Part shown: positions 43,091 through 53,779 of the stretch, in pieces
How the letters are laid out: the number at the start of each line of letters is the position of its first letter
Position numbering within the stretch: the first letter of the stretch is position 1
Source: Rhizobium sp. CC-YZS058
GTDB taxonomy: Bacteria > Pseudomonadota > Alphaproteobacteria > Rhizobiales > Rhizobiaceae
Direction of reading: 5' to 3'
Length of the DNA: 64,000 bases
NCBI RefSeq assembly: GCF_034720595.1
Contig: NZ_JAYESJ010000001.1
Span: 2,506,001-2,570,000, forward strand
Notes under the pieces: generated by a model
Databases searched by the model: none
What the model was told of the DNA's origin: nothing
Seen by the model: only the letters and a program-made list of their open reading frames with translations
Translations under genes and position numbers: made by a program

Positions 43091-43465
43091 ATGATCCTCG
43101 TCGACACGTCGATCTGGATCGACCATATCCGCTCAAGCGATGCGATGTTAAGCGCTCTGCTCACAGCGCGGCAGGTAACCGTTCACCCGTTCGTTCTGGG
43201 TGAACTCGCCTTGGGCACAGCATCGGTTACAAGTCAGGGGCTTCTAGACCTGGCAAGCCTTCCATCCATTGTGATGATGCAGGACGCGGATGTGCTTCGC
43301 GCGATCCGATCCTTGGCTCTGTCAGGTTCAGGGATCGGCTATGTCGATGCTCATCTGGTGCTTTCCGTTGCGGTCAGCATCGGGCACCGGCTCTGGACGC
43401 GGGACAAACGGCTCCACGCTGTCGCGACACGACTGAACGTCGCCTATGAGGCGACGCTGCAATAG
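43091..43465 (+). CDS. vapC: VapC-type PIN toxin
   Basis: The 124-residue PIN-domain ribonuclease is the toxin of the module. Acidic catalytic positions are visible: Asp5 in MILVDTSIWID, Glu in LGELALG, Asp in GYVDAHL, and Asp in TRDKRL. These give the four-carboxylate PIN site, so the toxin appears intact. Regulated by conditional cooperativity with VapB in known systems. Confidence 0.92.
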   Translation: MILVDTSIWIDHIRSSDAMLSALLTARQVTVHPFVLGELALGTASVTSQGLLDLASLPSIVMMQDADVLRAIRSLALSGSGIGYVDAHLVLSVAVSIGHRLWTRDKRLHAVATRLNVAYEATLQ

Positions 43466-43486
43466 CGTGCCGACAGGCTCGCCGTC

Positions 43487-45154
<1,668 letters not shown>

Positions 45155-45278
45155 CCCTTCGGCTTTGCGGCCTGCGCCGCATGTCTATCCGCCGTCGTCA
45201 TGGCAAATAGCGTCCGCCTTGTCGAGCCAAACTGCGACGTTGTCAGACGTCTTCGCGGGATGGTGATGGATGGTGCGG

Positions 45279-47246
45279 TCAAACCGCGATGCGGGGCTGC
45301 TCGCGCGTCAGCCAGGCGATGGCATCGTCGGGCGACAAAGCGGGCGCGAACAGGAAGCCCTGCGCCACATCGCAGCCAAGCGCGGCGATCACCTGCAACT
45401 GCTCGATGTTCTCGATGCCTTCGGCCAAGAGCTCGATCTTCAAGCTGCGGCCGACAGCCGCGATGGCTTCGAACAGCATGCGCACGGACTGAGAGCGCTC
45501 GATGTCGATGACGAAGCGCCGGTCGATCTTCAGCCGGTCGATCTTGAGGTCCTTCAGCCGGGCGATCGAGGAATAGCCGACGCCGAAATCATCGACCGCC
45601 AGCGGCACACCGAGCCGCTCCAGACGCTCCAGCTGCGGCCCGCCCATCTCGCCCTCGAGAATGGCGTCCTCGGTGATCTCGATTTCCAGCCTCGCGGCCG
45701 ACACCTGGTGATTCAGCAGCGCCGTCTCGACAAGCGCGGCGACATTGCAAAGCTCGAAGTCGCGCGGGCTGATGTTGAGCGCGACCCGCACATCGCCATG
45801 GCCGGCGGCATCCAGCCGGCGAAGCATGAGACAGGCATCCTTGAGCGCGCAGCCGATCAGCGCCTCGACCTGGTTGGAGCGCTGGGCGGCGGCGATCACC
45901 TCGTTCGGCGGGATGCGGCCGCGTACCGGATGGTCCCAGCGCAGCAGCGCTTCGAGACCGATCAGCCGGCGGTCGGTGACCGCCACCTGGGGCTGGTAGT
46001 GGTAGCGGATCTGCCCGCTGCGCAGCGCCACCCGCAGTTCGGCCTCGATCTCCTGTTCGTCGCGCGCCCGGTCGCCCAGCCGATCGCTGAACATGGCCCA
46101 GCGCAGGCGTCCCGCATGTTTGGCGGCATAGAGCGCGATATCGGCGCGCGACATCAAAAGATCGATCGTTTCCCCATGGTCCGGGCAGAGTGCAACGCCG
46201 ATGCTGAGCCCGACATTGACCGGCCGCCCCCCGAGCGGAAAGGGCGCGGACATGACGTCGATCAGCGACTGGGCGATCGTTCCCACCTCGCTGGTCGTCA
46301 TGTCGAAAACGATCGCGAACTCATCGCCCCCCAGCCGCCCGACAAGGGCGTCGGATCGCAGGACGGACTTGATGCGGGCCGCCGCCTCGACAAGCAGCCG
46401 GTCGCCGACCGGATGGCCGAACAGGTCGTTGATCTGCTTGAAGTGGTCGAGATCGAGCACCATGACGCCGACGCGCGTCCCGCTGACCACAGCTTCGCCG
46501 ATCCGCGCCTGAAATTGATCGCCGATCGCCGAGCGGTTGAGCAGCCCCGTCAGCGGGTCGTGCATGGCCAGGAACTCGAATTGCTGCACGGCGGCCTGGG
46601 CGCGCTGGTTGGCGATTTCCAGCGAGGACACGAGGCGGCTGCGCTCAAAGGCCAGGCGAATGTTGCGGACGACCAGCGCTTCCGAACGAAAGGCGCAGAC
46701 GGTCATCAGCAGACCGAAAAGGACCGTGGCGATGGCCAGCACATAGCCGTCGGAAGAATTCTGCAAGAGAAACAGGATAAACGACCCGAACAGCGCCGGC
46801 ATGGCGTAGAGCAGCGCGTAGGTGGCGCGCGAGGCGCTGAGCAGGACCGCCCCGGCGGAAACGCCGGCGACGGAGATGGTGGCCGTAACGCCCGCCCAGC
46901 CGCCGCCGATGGACCAGCAAAGGAACGGCGTCACCATCCAGCAGAAGCCTGTCGAGAAGCTGCCGATCGACCCCCAGAAAATGAAAATGTCCGGTCTGCG
47001 GTCGACCAGACCCTTTCGATCGGCAAGCAGAATATACCCCGTTCGCCCGAACTGCAGCAGGGAGAACAGGAAGAAGGCGATCATGACCTCGCGACGCGGC
47101 TCGTGCATCCAGGTATTGAGCGCAACGAAACCCATCGACAGCTGCGTCCCGATCAGCGCAGGAATCGAATTTTCCCGGATCAGCCGGGCTTGCTCCTGCA
47201 GGACCACGGCGTCGATCTCCTTGTCTGACGGTTCTGTCTTTACCAA
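45279..47246 (-). CDS. GGDEF-EAL membrane protein
   Basis: The 655-residue protein has an N-terminal membrane region (about 30-190, several helices), a GGDEF domain (about 215-385) with intact GGDEF in RLGGDEFAIVF, and an EAL domain (about 400-650) with LIGLEALLRW, LEIEITEDAI and VDDFGVGYSS. Both active-site motifs look conserved, so the protein could make and degrade cyclic di-GMP. The N-terminal region has no periplasmic sensor domain and probably senses the membrane or binds a partner. A helical linker precedes GGDEF. Confidence 0.95.
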   Translation of the reverse strand: MVKTEPSDKEIDAVVLQEQARLIRENSIPALIGTQLSMGFVALNTWMHEPRREVMIAFFLFSLLQFGRTGYILLADRKGLVDRRPDIFIFWGSIGSFSTGFCWMVTPFLCWSIGGGWAGVTATISVAGVSAGAVLLSASRATYALLYAMPALFGSFILFLLQNSSDGYVLAIATVLFGLLMTVCAFRSEALVVRNIRLAFERSRLVSSLEIANQRAQAAVQQFEFLAMHDPLTGLLNRSAIGDQFQARIGEAVVSGTRVGVMVLDLDHFKQINDLFGHPVGDRLLVEAAARIKSVLRSDALVGRLGGDEFAIVFDMTTSEVGTIAQSLIDVMSAPFPLGGRPVNVGLSIGVALCPDHGETIDLLMSRADIALYAAKHAGRLRWAMFSDRLGDRARDEQEIEAELRVALRSGQIRYHYQPQVAVTDRRLIGLEALLRWDHPVRGRIPPNEVIAAAQRSNQVEALIGCALKDACLMLRRLDAAGHGDVRVALNISPRDFELCNVAALVETALLNHQVSAARLEIEITEDAILEGEMGGPQLERLERLGVPLAVDDFGVGYSSIARLKDLKIDRLKIDRRFVIDIERSQSVRMLFEAIAAVGRSLKIELLAEGIENIEQLQVIAALGCDVAQGFLFAPALSPDDAIAWLTREQPRIAV

Positions 47247-47570
47247 CTCTGTCTGCCTGCCTGGTTCGCTGATTTGGTCTTATACTATCATATTATCCTA
47301 ATAAAGCGTAGTCGGCTCCATGTGTTATGGTAAAAAACGTACAATTGCTCTCCGCCGCGCGTTCGGTGGGCCGGCCCTCCCTGCCGCGCGCGCGTGAAGC
47401 GGACTGATTTTCGCGCAGTCGGCGCGCTTTGCGCTGGACCTGACCCGGACGGACATGCTTTGAAGCCGCCCACAGGATCCGCTGCGCCGCTCCGGCGCGA
47501 AGGGAACACGCCGCCAGGCGCCCACCAGATCCACTCACCTCTTGGACGACCATCTGCGAAGGAGCGCCCC
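47247..47570. promoter_or_regulatory. Divergent region, GGDEF-EAL gene / Hsp70 gene
   Basis: 324 bp. AT-rich near 47275-47345 on the side of the GGDEF-EAL gene. The frame that opens at 47394 on the plus strand is in phase with the Hsp70 but lacks a ribosome binding site and coding character before 47571. No operator was recognised. Confidence 0.35.
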
Positions 47571-48869
47571 ATGCGCCACGCCCTCGGCTTTGACTTCGGC
47601 ACCACCAATTCCGTTCTCGCCCATGTGGAGGACGGCCAGACGCAGGCCGTCGCCTTCGACAGTCCGGCAGGCCGGTTCGACAGCATGCGCACGGCGCTGT
47701 CCTTCAGGAAGCATGATGCGCTGGGCGCCGCGGCCCTGCAGGTGGAGGCCGGCCAGGCGGCGATCCGCCAGTTCATCGACAATCCGGGCGAGGTGCGCTT
47801 TCTCCAGTCGATCAAGACCTTCGCCGCGAGCCCGCTCTTTCAAGGAACGCTGGTCCATGCCCGGCGGCAGAGCTTCGAGGATCTGATGCAGGCCTTCGTC
47901 GCCCGGCTTTCCGACTATGCGGATGGCGCGCTCGCCGCCTCCGGCCGGCGCATCGTCGTCGGCCGCCCGGTGCGCTATGCCGGCGCCAATCCGGACGATG
48001 CTCTCGCGCTTGGCCGCTACCAGGCCGCGCTGGAGCGCCTCGGCTATCGCGATATCCACTATGTCTACGAACCCGTGGCGGCTGCCTTCTATTTCGCGCA
48101 GGGGCTGACGCGCGACGCCACCGTCCTCGTCGCCGATTTCGGCGGCGGCACGACGGACTATTCGCTGATCCGCTTCGAAACCCATGCCGGACGCCTGAGC
48201 GCCACGCCGATCGGCCATTCGGGCGTCGGCGTCGCCGGCGACCATTTCGACTTCCGCATCATCGATCATCTGGTCTCGCCGCTGATCGGCAAGGGCAGCC
48301 GCTTCCGCTCCTTCGACAAGGTGCTGGACGTGCCCTCCGGCTACTACGCCAATTTCGGCCGCTGGAACCAGCTTTCCATCTTCAAGACGCTGAAGGATTT
48401 CGCCGATCTTAAGCACCTGGTGCGCGCCTCGCTGGAGCCGGAAAAGCTGGAGGCCTTCGTGGACCTGATCGAGCATGACGAAGGCTATCCGCTCTACCAG
48501 GCTGTCTCGGCCACCAAGATGCGCCTCTCCGCCGAAGAGGAAACGGAGTTCTTCTTCGCCCCACTCGGCGAGCGCAGCCGGCAGCGCGTGAAGCGCGCCG
48601 ACTTCGAGGCCTGGATCGCCCCGGATCTCGCCCGCATCGAGGCGGCGCTGGACGAGGTGCTGGAGAGGACGCAGACGCCGGCCGGCGCCATCGACAAGGT
48701 GTTCCTCACCGGCGGCACCTCCTTCGTTCCGGCGATCCGCCGGCTGTTCGAGACCCGCTTTGCCCGTGACCGGATCGAAAGCGGCGGCGAACTCCTGTCG
48801 ATCGCCCACGGCCTGGCGCTGATCGGCGAACGCGACGATCTGGAGCGCTGGACGGCTGGTGCGGCGTGA
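47571..48869 (+). CDS. yegD: YegD-like Hsp70 family protein
   Basis: The 432-residue protein has an Hsp70-type ATPase domain (GFDFGTTNSV at residues 6-15; phosphate loop VADFGGGTTDYS near 185; adenosine motif FLTGGTSFVPAI near 388) but no C-terminal substrate-binding domain, as in E. coli YegD. It is likely a specialised chaperone-like ATPase; no J-domain partner is in the window. ATG at 47571 has GGAG upstream. Confidence 0.93.
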   Translation: MRHALGFDFGTTNSVLAHVEDGQTQAVAFDSPAGRFDSMRTALSFRKHDALGAAALQVEAGQAAIRQFIDNPGEVRFLQSIKTFAASPLFQGTLVHARRQSFEDLMQAFVARLSDYADGALAASGRRIVVGRPVRYAGANPDDALALGRYQAALERLGYRDIHYVYEPVAAAFYFAQGLTRDATVLVADFGGGTTDYSLIRFETHAGRLSATPIGHSGVGVAGDHFDFRIIDHLVSPLIGKGSRFRSFDKVLDVPSGYYANFGRWNQLSIFKTLKDFADLKHLVRASLEPEKLEAFVDLIEHDEGYPLYQAVSATKMRLSAEEETEFFFAPLGERSRQRVKRADFEAWIAPDLARIEAALDEVLERTQTPAGAIDKVFLTGGTSFVPAIRRLFETRFARDRIESGGELLSIAHGLALIGERDDLERWTAGAA

Positions 48870-48923
48870 GCCGCAGCGTTTTGCCCTTTCGCCCCCCGCT
48901 GCCCTTCTGATACGCTTTCAGCC

Positions 48924-49811
48924 ATGACCGACATCGAGACGATGAGCCCGGCGGAATTGGCCGCCCTTCTGCATTTCCACGCCGATGCCGGGGTGGAATG
49001 GCTCGTCGAAGAGGATCCGATCGACCGCATCGCCGCCTTCGCCGCCGCCCGCGCCGCGCAGCCCGTGCGGGAGGCGCAAGGCTCGCCGCCAGCGCTGCCG
49101 CAAAAACAGGCAGCCCGCAAACAGGCGACCGAGGAGAGCAAGCCCGCCGGCGCCCGCCGCGTGGCCGTCGCCGTGCCGGATGAACAGGCGATCGCCGAAG
49201 CCCGGTTTGCCGCCAGCGCCGCCCAGACGCTCATCGATCTTCGCCAGGCGATGGAAGGGTTTACGAGCTGCAACCTGCGCAACAGCGCCCGCAGCCTCGT
49301 CTTTGCCGAAGGTGACCCGGCGCTGGGCCTGATGATCGTTGGTCCCGCCCCGACCGGCGAGGACGACCGCGAAGGCCGCCCCTTTACCGGCCGGCACGGC
49401 GAGATGCTGGAGCGCATGCTGGCGGCAATCGGCCTGGCGCGCGAGGCGGTGGTTCTGACCCATGTCATCCCCTGGCGGCCGCCCGGCAACCGCGTGCCTT
49501 CCGCCCGCGAAATGGAGATCTGCCGCCCCTTCATCGAACGGCAGATCGCGCTGGCCAGGCCGCGCCTTCTGCTCGCCATGGGCAATTTCGCCGCCCGCTT
49601 CCTCTTCGGCGGCCAGGAGACCATTCACGAGACGCGCGGCAGCTGGCGCCGCGTGGCGGCCGGCGGCCACGAGGTGGAGACGCTCGCCACCCTCCACCCG
49701 CAGGACCTGCTCTCCGCCCCCATCTGCAAGCGGCTGGCCTGGGAGGACCTGAGGCTGGTTCAGGCCGCGCTCGCCAAGGCCGCGCTCGCCAAGCCCGCCT
49801 CCGCAGGCTGA
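48924..49811 (+). CDS. Uracil-DNA glycosylase, family 4-like, divergent active site
   Basis: The 295-residue protein has a family 4-type UDG fold (about 105-280): VGPAPTGEDD in place of the canonical GEAPG-type motif A, PFTGRHGEML, IPWRPPGNR, and the late HPQDLL motif. Two of the four Fe-S cysteines are seen (SCNLRN, EICRPF); the others are replaced (for example Trp in IPWRPP), so a 4Fe-4S cluster is doubtful. The N-terminal 100 residues are Ala-rich and low complexity. Starts 54 bp after yegD. Confidence 0.82.
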   Translation: MTDIETMSPAELAALLHFHADAGVEWLVEEDPIDRIAAFAAARAAQPVREAQGSPPALPQKQAARKQATEESKPAGARRVAVAVPDEQAIAEARFAASAAQTLIDLRQAMEGFTSCNLRNSARSLVFAEGDPALGLMIVGPAPTGEDDREGRPFTGRHGEMLERMLAAIGLAREAVVLTHVIPWRPPGNRVPSAREMEICRPFIERQIALARPRLLLAMGNFAARFLFGGQETIHETRGSWRRVAAGGHEVETLATLHPQDLLSAPICKRLAWEDLRLVQAALAKAALAKPASAG

Positions 49812-49971
49812 GCTCTGCCTTTCGAAAGCCGCAACGAACGCGAACATGAAGGAAAAATGAACCAAGCCATGCGCAACCCGCATGGCAGGACCGCGTCACC
49901 CGTCCTTGTGAAAGCCCTGCTGCAGCGCAATATGACGCTACGGGAGGAATGGAATCAACAGGACGACGACC

Positions 49972-50148
49972 ATGACCGCCCGTTACCGCCCTCTGCACAG
50001 CGGCTTCGAAACGCTCCGCACCGCCAGCCCCGCACGGCGCGCCCCGCATGCCGGCTTCGGCTCCGCGGCCAACGAGCAGCTGACCGCCGCCGGCTACGCC
50101 CGCACGGTCCGCCCCAACACGATGTTCGCCGAGTTCATCCAGCGCTAG
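49972..50148 (+). CDS. Small hypothetical protein, 58 aa
   Basis: A 58-codon frame with AGGA upstream begins MTARYRPLHSGFETLRTAS and ends NTMFAEFIQR. The product is basic, without membrane segment or known domain. It sits between the UDG gene and a low-GC spacer. Codon use is GC-rich like the chromosome. Only moderately supported. Confidence 0.4.
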   Translation: MTARYRPLHSGFETLRTASPARRAPHAGFGSAANEQLTAAGYARTVRPNTMFAEFIQR

Positions 50149-50683
50149 CCGCATCCCGCCCGCCGCTCCGCCCGCCCGACGAGATCAGGCGCGACGACGA
50201 AGAGGCGGCCGCACTGTCGCTGCCGCCCGCTCCTCCCCCTCCTCAAGATCGCCCGGCAGCCGGACCGACACCACCTTGCGTCCGATATCTTGCCGTGTCG
50301 GGCGAATGGCCCCCACCGGAACGCTCTTCTTGGTTTCGGGGCGGCGCTTGGGTCAAACTTCACTTAGGCAAGCAACCGGCTGAAGAGACAGTGCGATCGC
50401 CTCGAGGATCGACTGAATATATGGACGTCAATATTTATCGTTATTACGAACTTACTTTTCCGATCGCGCCTTAAACACAGCCGAAGCCCTACTCTATTGA
50501 CACCTATTTTCAAATTCCTAAATTACACTTTAGCGGCACAGACTGTAGCAACCTTTTGTGGCGCTCGCAGCATTGCTTAGGTCACAGTGAGATCACCATT
50601 CATCTGCCGGTCGCAGCCATGCCGGGTCAAAGCGGCATCGCGCGCAGAGGCAGGAAAAAAGGAGCGCCGAGGGCGAGACGATC
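50149..50683. promoter_or_regulatory. Low-GC spacer before the acidic orphan gene
   Basis: The last 300 bp are clearly AT-richer than the surrounding DNA, with TTGACA at 50497-50502 as a possible -35; the corresponding -10 (near AAATTA) is poor. No gene supported. Marks the left edge of the accessory region. Confidence 0.4.
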
Positions 50684-51100
50684 ATGGCTGAAAAGCAGAA
50701 CGACTGGATCGAGAGCATCGACGGCGATGACGAAGCCTACGACGCCTCTGACATCGAAACCGTCGTTGACGGTTCGGGCGATACCGAAGACAGCGACTAT
50801 TCTGACGATGATTCCAGCTTCGATTTCGGAAATTCCGATCAAGTTCCTAGCTACGCCGCGGAGGGTAATTACGGCTCCGGCATGGTCGATGGAGTAGCAT
50901 ACTATTTGGACGCTACGGGTTTACATCGCGAAACAGATCCGGCGATGCATATTTCATTCGACTTCATACAAGAAATTGAAGAGCTTCTTGAAGCCGAGAA
51001 GGCGGCCCGGCACTTCTCCGAGGACTTTAACGACGCGGACGAAGCGACTGAGGCCCCGCACAGCGTGGAGTGCGATATGACCGGACTCGTTCATGCCTGA
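50684..51100 (+). CDS. Acidic hypothetical protein, 138 aa
   Basis: The 138-residue product is very acidic (clusters DGDDEAYDASDIETVVDG and EDSDYSDDDSSFDFG) with few basic residues. No signal peptide, membrane segment or domain was recognised. Its C-terminal part has a helix (HISFDFIQEIEELLEAEKAA). Codon use is less GC-rich than the neighbouring housekeeping genes. A GAGGG upstream supports the ATG weakly. It is 759 bp before the first RTX gene; a link is possible but not shown. Confidence 0.6.
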   Translation: MAEKQNDWIESIDGDDEAYDASDIETVVDGSGDTEDSDYSDDDSSFDFGNSDQVPSYAAEGNYGSGMVDGVAYYLDATGLHRETDPAMHISFDFIQEIEELLEAEKAARHFSEDFNDADEATEAPHSVECDMTGLVHA

Positions 51101-51119
51101 CGCGCCGCACGCGAAAATG

Positions 51120-51142
51120 ACGGGGAGTGTCGAACTCCCCGT
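51120..51142 (+). terminator. Hairpin after the acidic gene
   Basis: ACGGGGAGT and ACTCCCCGT form a perfect 9-bp stem around GTCGA, 19 bp past the stop. No U tract follows, so this is a terminator-like structure of moderate certainty. Confidence 0.5.
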
Positions 51143-51661
51143 CGACAGCCAGCGCAGAGCAGCTCCGCGTTCAGCCAACAGAGTCGAACAGGACGCGTTA
51201 CGCCGCAACGCGTTGCAAACAGGGCTTCATTCTGCCTCGAAAACGGTCATCAGCCGCGCAAGCTGAGTGACTTCTTGCATTGCCGACGTCGGCTTCCCTC
51301 GCGATACCTGCCCTGCAAAGGTGTTCGCGAAGTTCCGAGCGCTGAACGAGCGACACCGCGCGGGCAGGCAAGCGCTCCTCAGCGGCGCCCGCTTCCGTTG
51401 ACGACCCCGCAAAGGCCCGGCGCCGGCTTGAGCGCGCTCCCCACCTCACCGCAGCATCACCCGCGTCCATCGGCCGCTCCGCTCACCCACCGAAACCGGA
51501 TTTCCATCGTCGCTGGAACGAAGACGCCCCTCTCCGTTCAACGGGTTTTCTGGCTCAAGCATGACAGCGTGAAATCCGGCGGACGGGGAGCGCGCTTTCG
51601 ATCGCACATCCGATCAATACAACTTCCCGCTCGCGTAAGATGTACTACAAGAGTACAAAAT
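51143..51661. other. Spacer with no accepted gene
   Basis: About 520 bp between the acidic gene and the RTX promoter region. Short minus-strand frames (for example 51227-51412) lack ribosome binding sites. The right part (51600-51720) is very AT-rich. Confidence 0.35.
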
Positions 51662-51692
51662 ATATTAGAGTTTTAGAAGATTTTTATTGCAA
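51662..51692 (+). promoter_or_regulatory. Promoter-like motif conserved before both RTX genes
   Basis: ATATTAGAG at 51662 and TATTGCAA at 51685-51692 match ATATTAGAA and TATTGCAA at 53592-53613. The last base of TATTGCAA is exactly 167 bp before the ATG in both genes. The spacing inside differs (14 against 5 bp). It may be a promoter or activator site retained after duplication. Confidence 0.5.
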
Positions 51693-51858
51693 TTCAACTT
51701 CGATGTTGTAGCATCTCCTTGATCCACGCCTGATCTCTTCCAGCCATCGTCCCGCATCGCGGCGCGCGACCAATCCTCGCGCGCAGGCCGCAGAACGCAG
51801 TCGTGGTCGCATGTCAACGCATCAACAACGCCAACACCCAGCGCGCGAAGGAGATATC

Positions 51859-52671
51859 ATGCCGACATGGAACGGAACGAATTCGAGCGAAACCATTGAC
51901 CTCACCAACGAACATTCAAGGCCGCCAAAAGACTGGCCGGCCACCCAGGCCTGGTGGGTGGTCAACGCCAAGGGTGGAAACGACCTCGTCTATGGCAGTG
52001 CCTATAGCGATCTTATCTACGGCGGCACTGGAATTGACAGGCTGTTTGGCTATAACGGGAGGGATACGCTGGAAGGTGGAAGCGGCGACGATCGCCTCTA
52101 CGGTGGAAATGGTGACGACACTCTTCGCGGAGGCGCGGACGACGACCAACTCTACGGTGAAAGCGGCGACGATTTCCTCCTAGGCGAAAGCGGGATCGAT
52201 AAACTCTTTGGAGGGGATGGCAACGATTTCCTGTCGGGCGGGTCTGGCAATGACATCTTGAGGGGCGAGACAGGCAAAGACTTTCTCTACGGAGACGCTG
52301 GAGCAGACACCATCATCGGCGGCGCTGGCAGCGATCAACTCTTCGGAGATGCGGGAAACGATACGTATGTCTTCGACGGAACAGGCTACGACGTTGTCAA
52401 TGACGGCGTGACCGCAACAGGCTCGCCACGCACAAACAGCTATTATGATACCAACGATCAGCTCAAAGTGAGCTATTTGTACTCAGACGTGGACTACTTG
52501 CGGTCAGGAGACGATCTTATCCTTTTTTCTCATGAGGATGTGTACTCCGACGGACATTTTGAAAGCTCCGTGAAGGTCAAGGATTTCTACAAAGGCGGGC
52601 ATTACGTTGTCGAGACACTCATTACTGGAGACGGCGTTTCATTTGATTTGACATTACTTTTAAATGCTTGA
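51859..52671 (+). CDS. RTX calcium-binding protein, low-GC paralog
   Basis: The 270-residue protein is made of about ten RTX nonapeptide repeats (type GGxGxDxLY/F, residues about 45-165), which bind Ca2+ and fold outside the cell. A conserved N-terminal segment (SSETIDLTNEHSRPPKDWPATQAWWVV) and a C-terminal segment (VTATGSP ... [20 protein letters not shown]) ending in a hydrophobic tail (FDLTLLLNA) suggest type I secretion. No ABC exporter is nearby. AAGGAG precedes the ATG. The third-position GC is lower than in the paralog at 53780. Confidence 0.93.
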   Translation: MPTWNGTNSSETIDLTNEHSRPPKDWPATQAWWVVNAKGGNDLVYGSAYSDLIYGGTGIDRLFGYNGRDTLEGGSGDDRLYGGNGDDTLRGGADDDQLYGESGDDFLLGESGIDKLFGGDGNDFLSGGSGNDILRGETGKDFLYGDAGADTIIGGAGSDQLFGDAGNDTYVFDGTGYDVVNDGVTATGSPRTNSYYDTNDQLKVSYLYSDVDYLRSGDDLILFSHEDVYSDGHFESSVKVKDFYKGGHYVVETLITGDGVSFDLTLLLNA

Positions 52672-52679
52672 TTTGAAGT

Positions 52680-52714
52680 GGCGGGACAGATCGATACTAA
52701 AACGATCTCCCGCC
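52680..52714 (+). terminator. Hairpin after the low-GC RTX gene
   Basis: GGCGGGA with inner GATCG pairs with CGATC and TCCCGCC (52680-52693 and 52703-52714), interrupted by an unpaired CA on one side, nine bases past the stop. No long U tract follows, but the position suits a terminator. Confidence 0.55.
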
Positions 52715-52900
52715 GCATCGTTCCTAAGTTCCCATTAAGATTCAAATTACATTAAATTTCCTCCCCATTCCGGGAAACATATATAATGATATAAATTACA
52801 TATATTAATTATTAATGGAGCCTACACAACGCATAATTCTTATGTATTTTCACAGCCATTTTCTTATAGGTGTATACACTGTCTCGTTTTAAATCATCTC
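52715..52900. other. AT-rich spacer between convergent genes
   Basis: About 190 bp, the most AT-rich stretch in the window (ATATATAATGATATAAATTAC at 52789 region). No gene. Lies between the RTX gene and the convergent 129-aa gene. Confidence 0.4.
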
Positions 52901-53290
52901 CTATTTAGAGGCATTACGCTGCACTTCGCTTATCCTTCCGACATACTGAGCCTCTATAATGAAGGTCTCTCCGTCCAGCTCATAGGTGAAGCTCCTCCTC
53001 GTGTCCTTACCGTTTTGTTCTGCTCCGACTTGGTCGGGATGAACTGGCTGGGCCTTAGCGGCCATGTCGTCATTCGCGGAGCCAAGCGAGTTCATGAGCT
53101 TCGGCGCGAACGCAGCCAAAGAGAAGCGAGGCTCGATCGACGCTGTCGAGTTGGACCTTGCAAGTGTTTCCGAAAAGGCATCCTGGCGGCTCTCCGCGCT
53201 CTCTCCCCGTCCCGGCCGCAGGTGAGCACGCCTGTCGCTGTCAAATGGACGAGAGAGATTAGCAGAAGAAGAATTGCCAACTGTGGTCAT
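52901..53290 (-). CDS. Hypothetical protein, 129 aa, between the RTX genes
   Basis: The 129-residue product starts MTTVGNSSSANLSRPFDSDR and ends with a beta-rich SFTYELDGETFIIEAQYVGRIS. AGGAG about eight bases upstream supports the ATG at 53290. The N-terminal two thirds is low-complexity and polar, without signal peptide. No family recognised. It separates the two RTX paralogs on the opposite strand; whether it is functionally linked is unknown. Confidence 0.6.
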   Translation of the reverse strand: MTTVGNSSSANLSRPFDSDRRAHLRPGRGESAESRQDAFSETLARSNSTASIEPRFSLAAFAPKLMNSLGSANDDMAAKAQPVHPDQVGAEQNGKDTRRSFTYELDGETFIIEAQYVGRISEVQRNASK

Positions 53291-53779
53291 GATTGCAGTC
53301 TCCTGTTTGGTTGAGGATTCGCAGATTCAGCGCGTCCGACAAGGCTTAGTTTCCCGTGGTTCTGAGGAAGTGTGTCTTTGAGGTCTTGCGCCAACCTTGT
53401 ATGAATTCAGCATTTCGGAAATTCTGATTTAAGATCGCTGTAGATCCTATCCCGCGCGCCTCCGAAGCCGTCGCCCCAAAGAAAACCCGAACACGTTCCT
53501 TCGCCCACCCCCGAATGCGTCCACACACGTCAGCCCCCGCAGCCCGCCCGCCTCCCTCGAACCTGTCTCGAAGCTTGCGGCACCGCAGGCGATATTAGAA
53601 TTTTCTATTGCAAGCCGTCTCCGATCCTCTATCCTTCCGCCATCACCCTTCGACATGCATCATCCGCGAACACAGCCATCCCGTGCAACGGCGTCCTGCG
53701 CCGCGCGGGGCCGGTTGGCCGTGGAGGCGTGTCGAGCAACCACGCGACGCCGGCTGTGGCCGTGCGAGAAGGAGAGTCC
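53291..53779. promoter_or_regulatory. Upstream region of the second RTX gene
   Basis: 489 bp with no accepted gene. It contains the conserved motif ATATTAGAA (53592) / TATTGCAA (53606-53613) shared with the first RTX gene. The last 170 bp are GC-rich and partly alignable with the leader of the first copy. It is also the promoter region of the 129-aa minus-strand gene. Confidence 0.45.

Noticed and set aside
51227-51412. 61-codon minus-strand frame in the RTX spacer
   Set aside because: No ribosome binding site; basic low-complexity product. A remnant is possible but not supportable.
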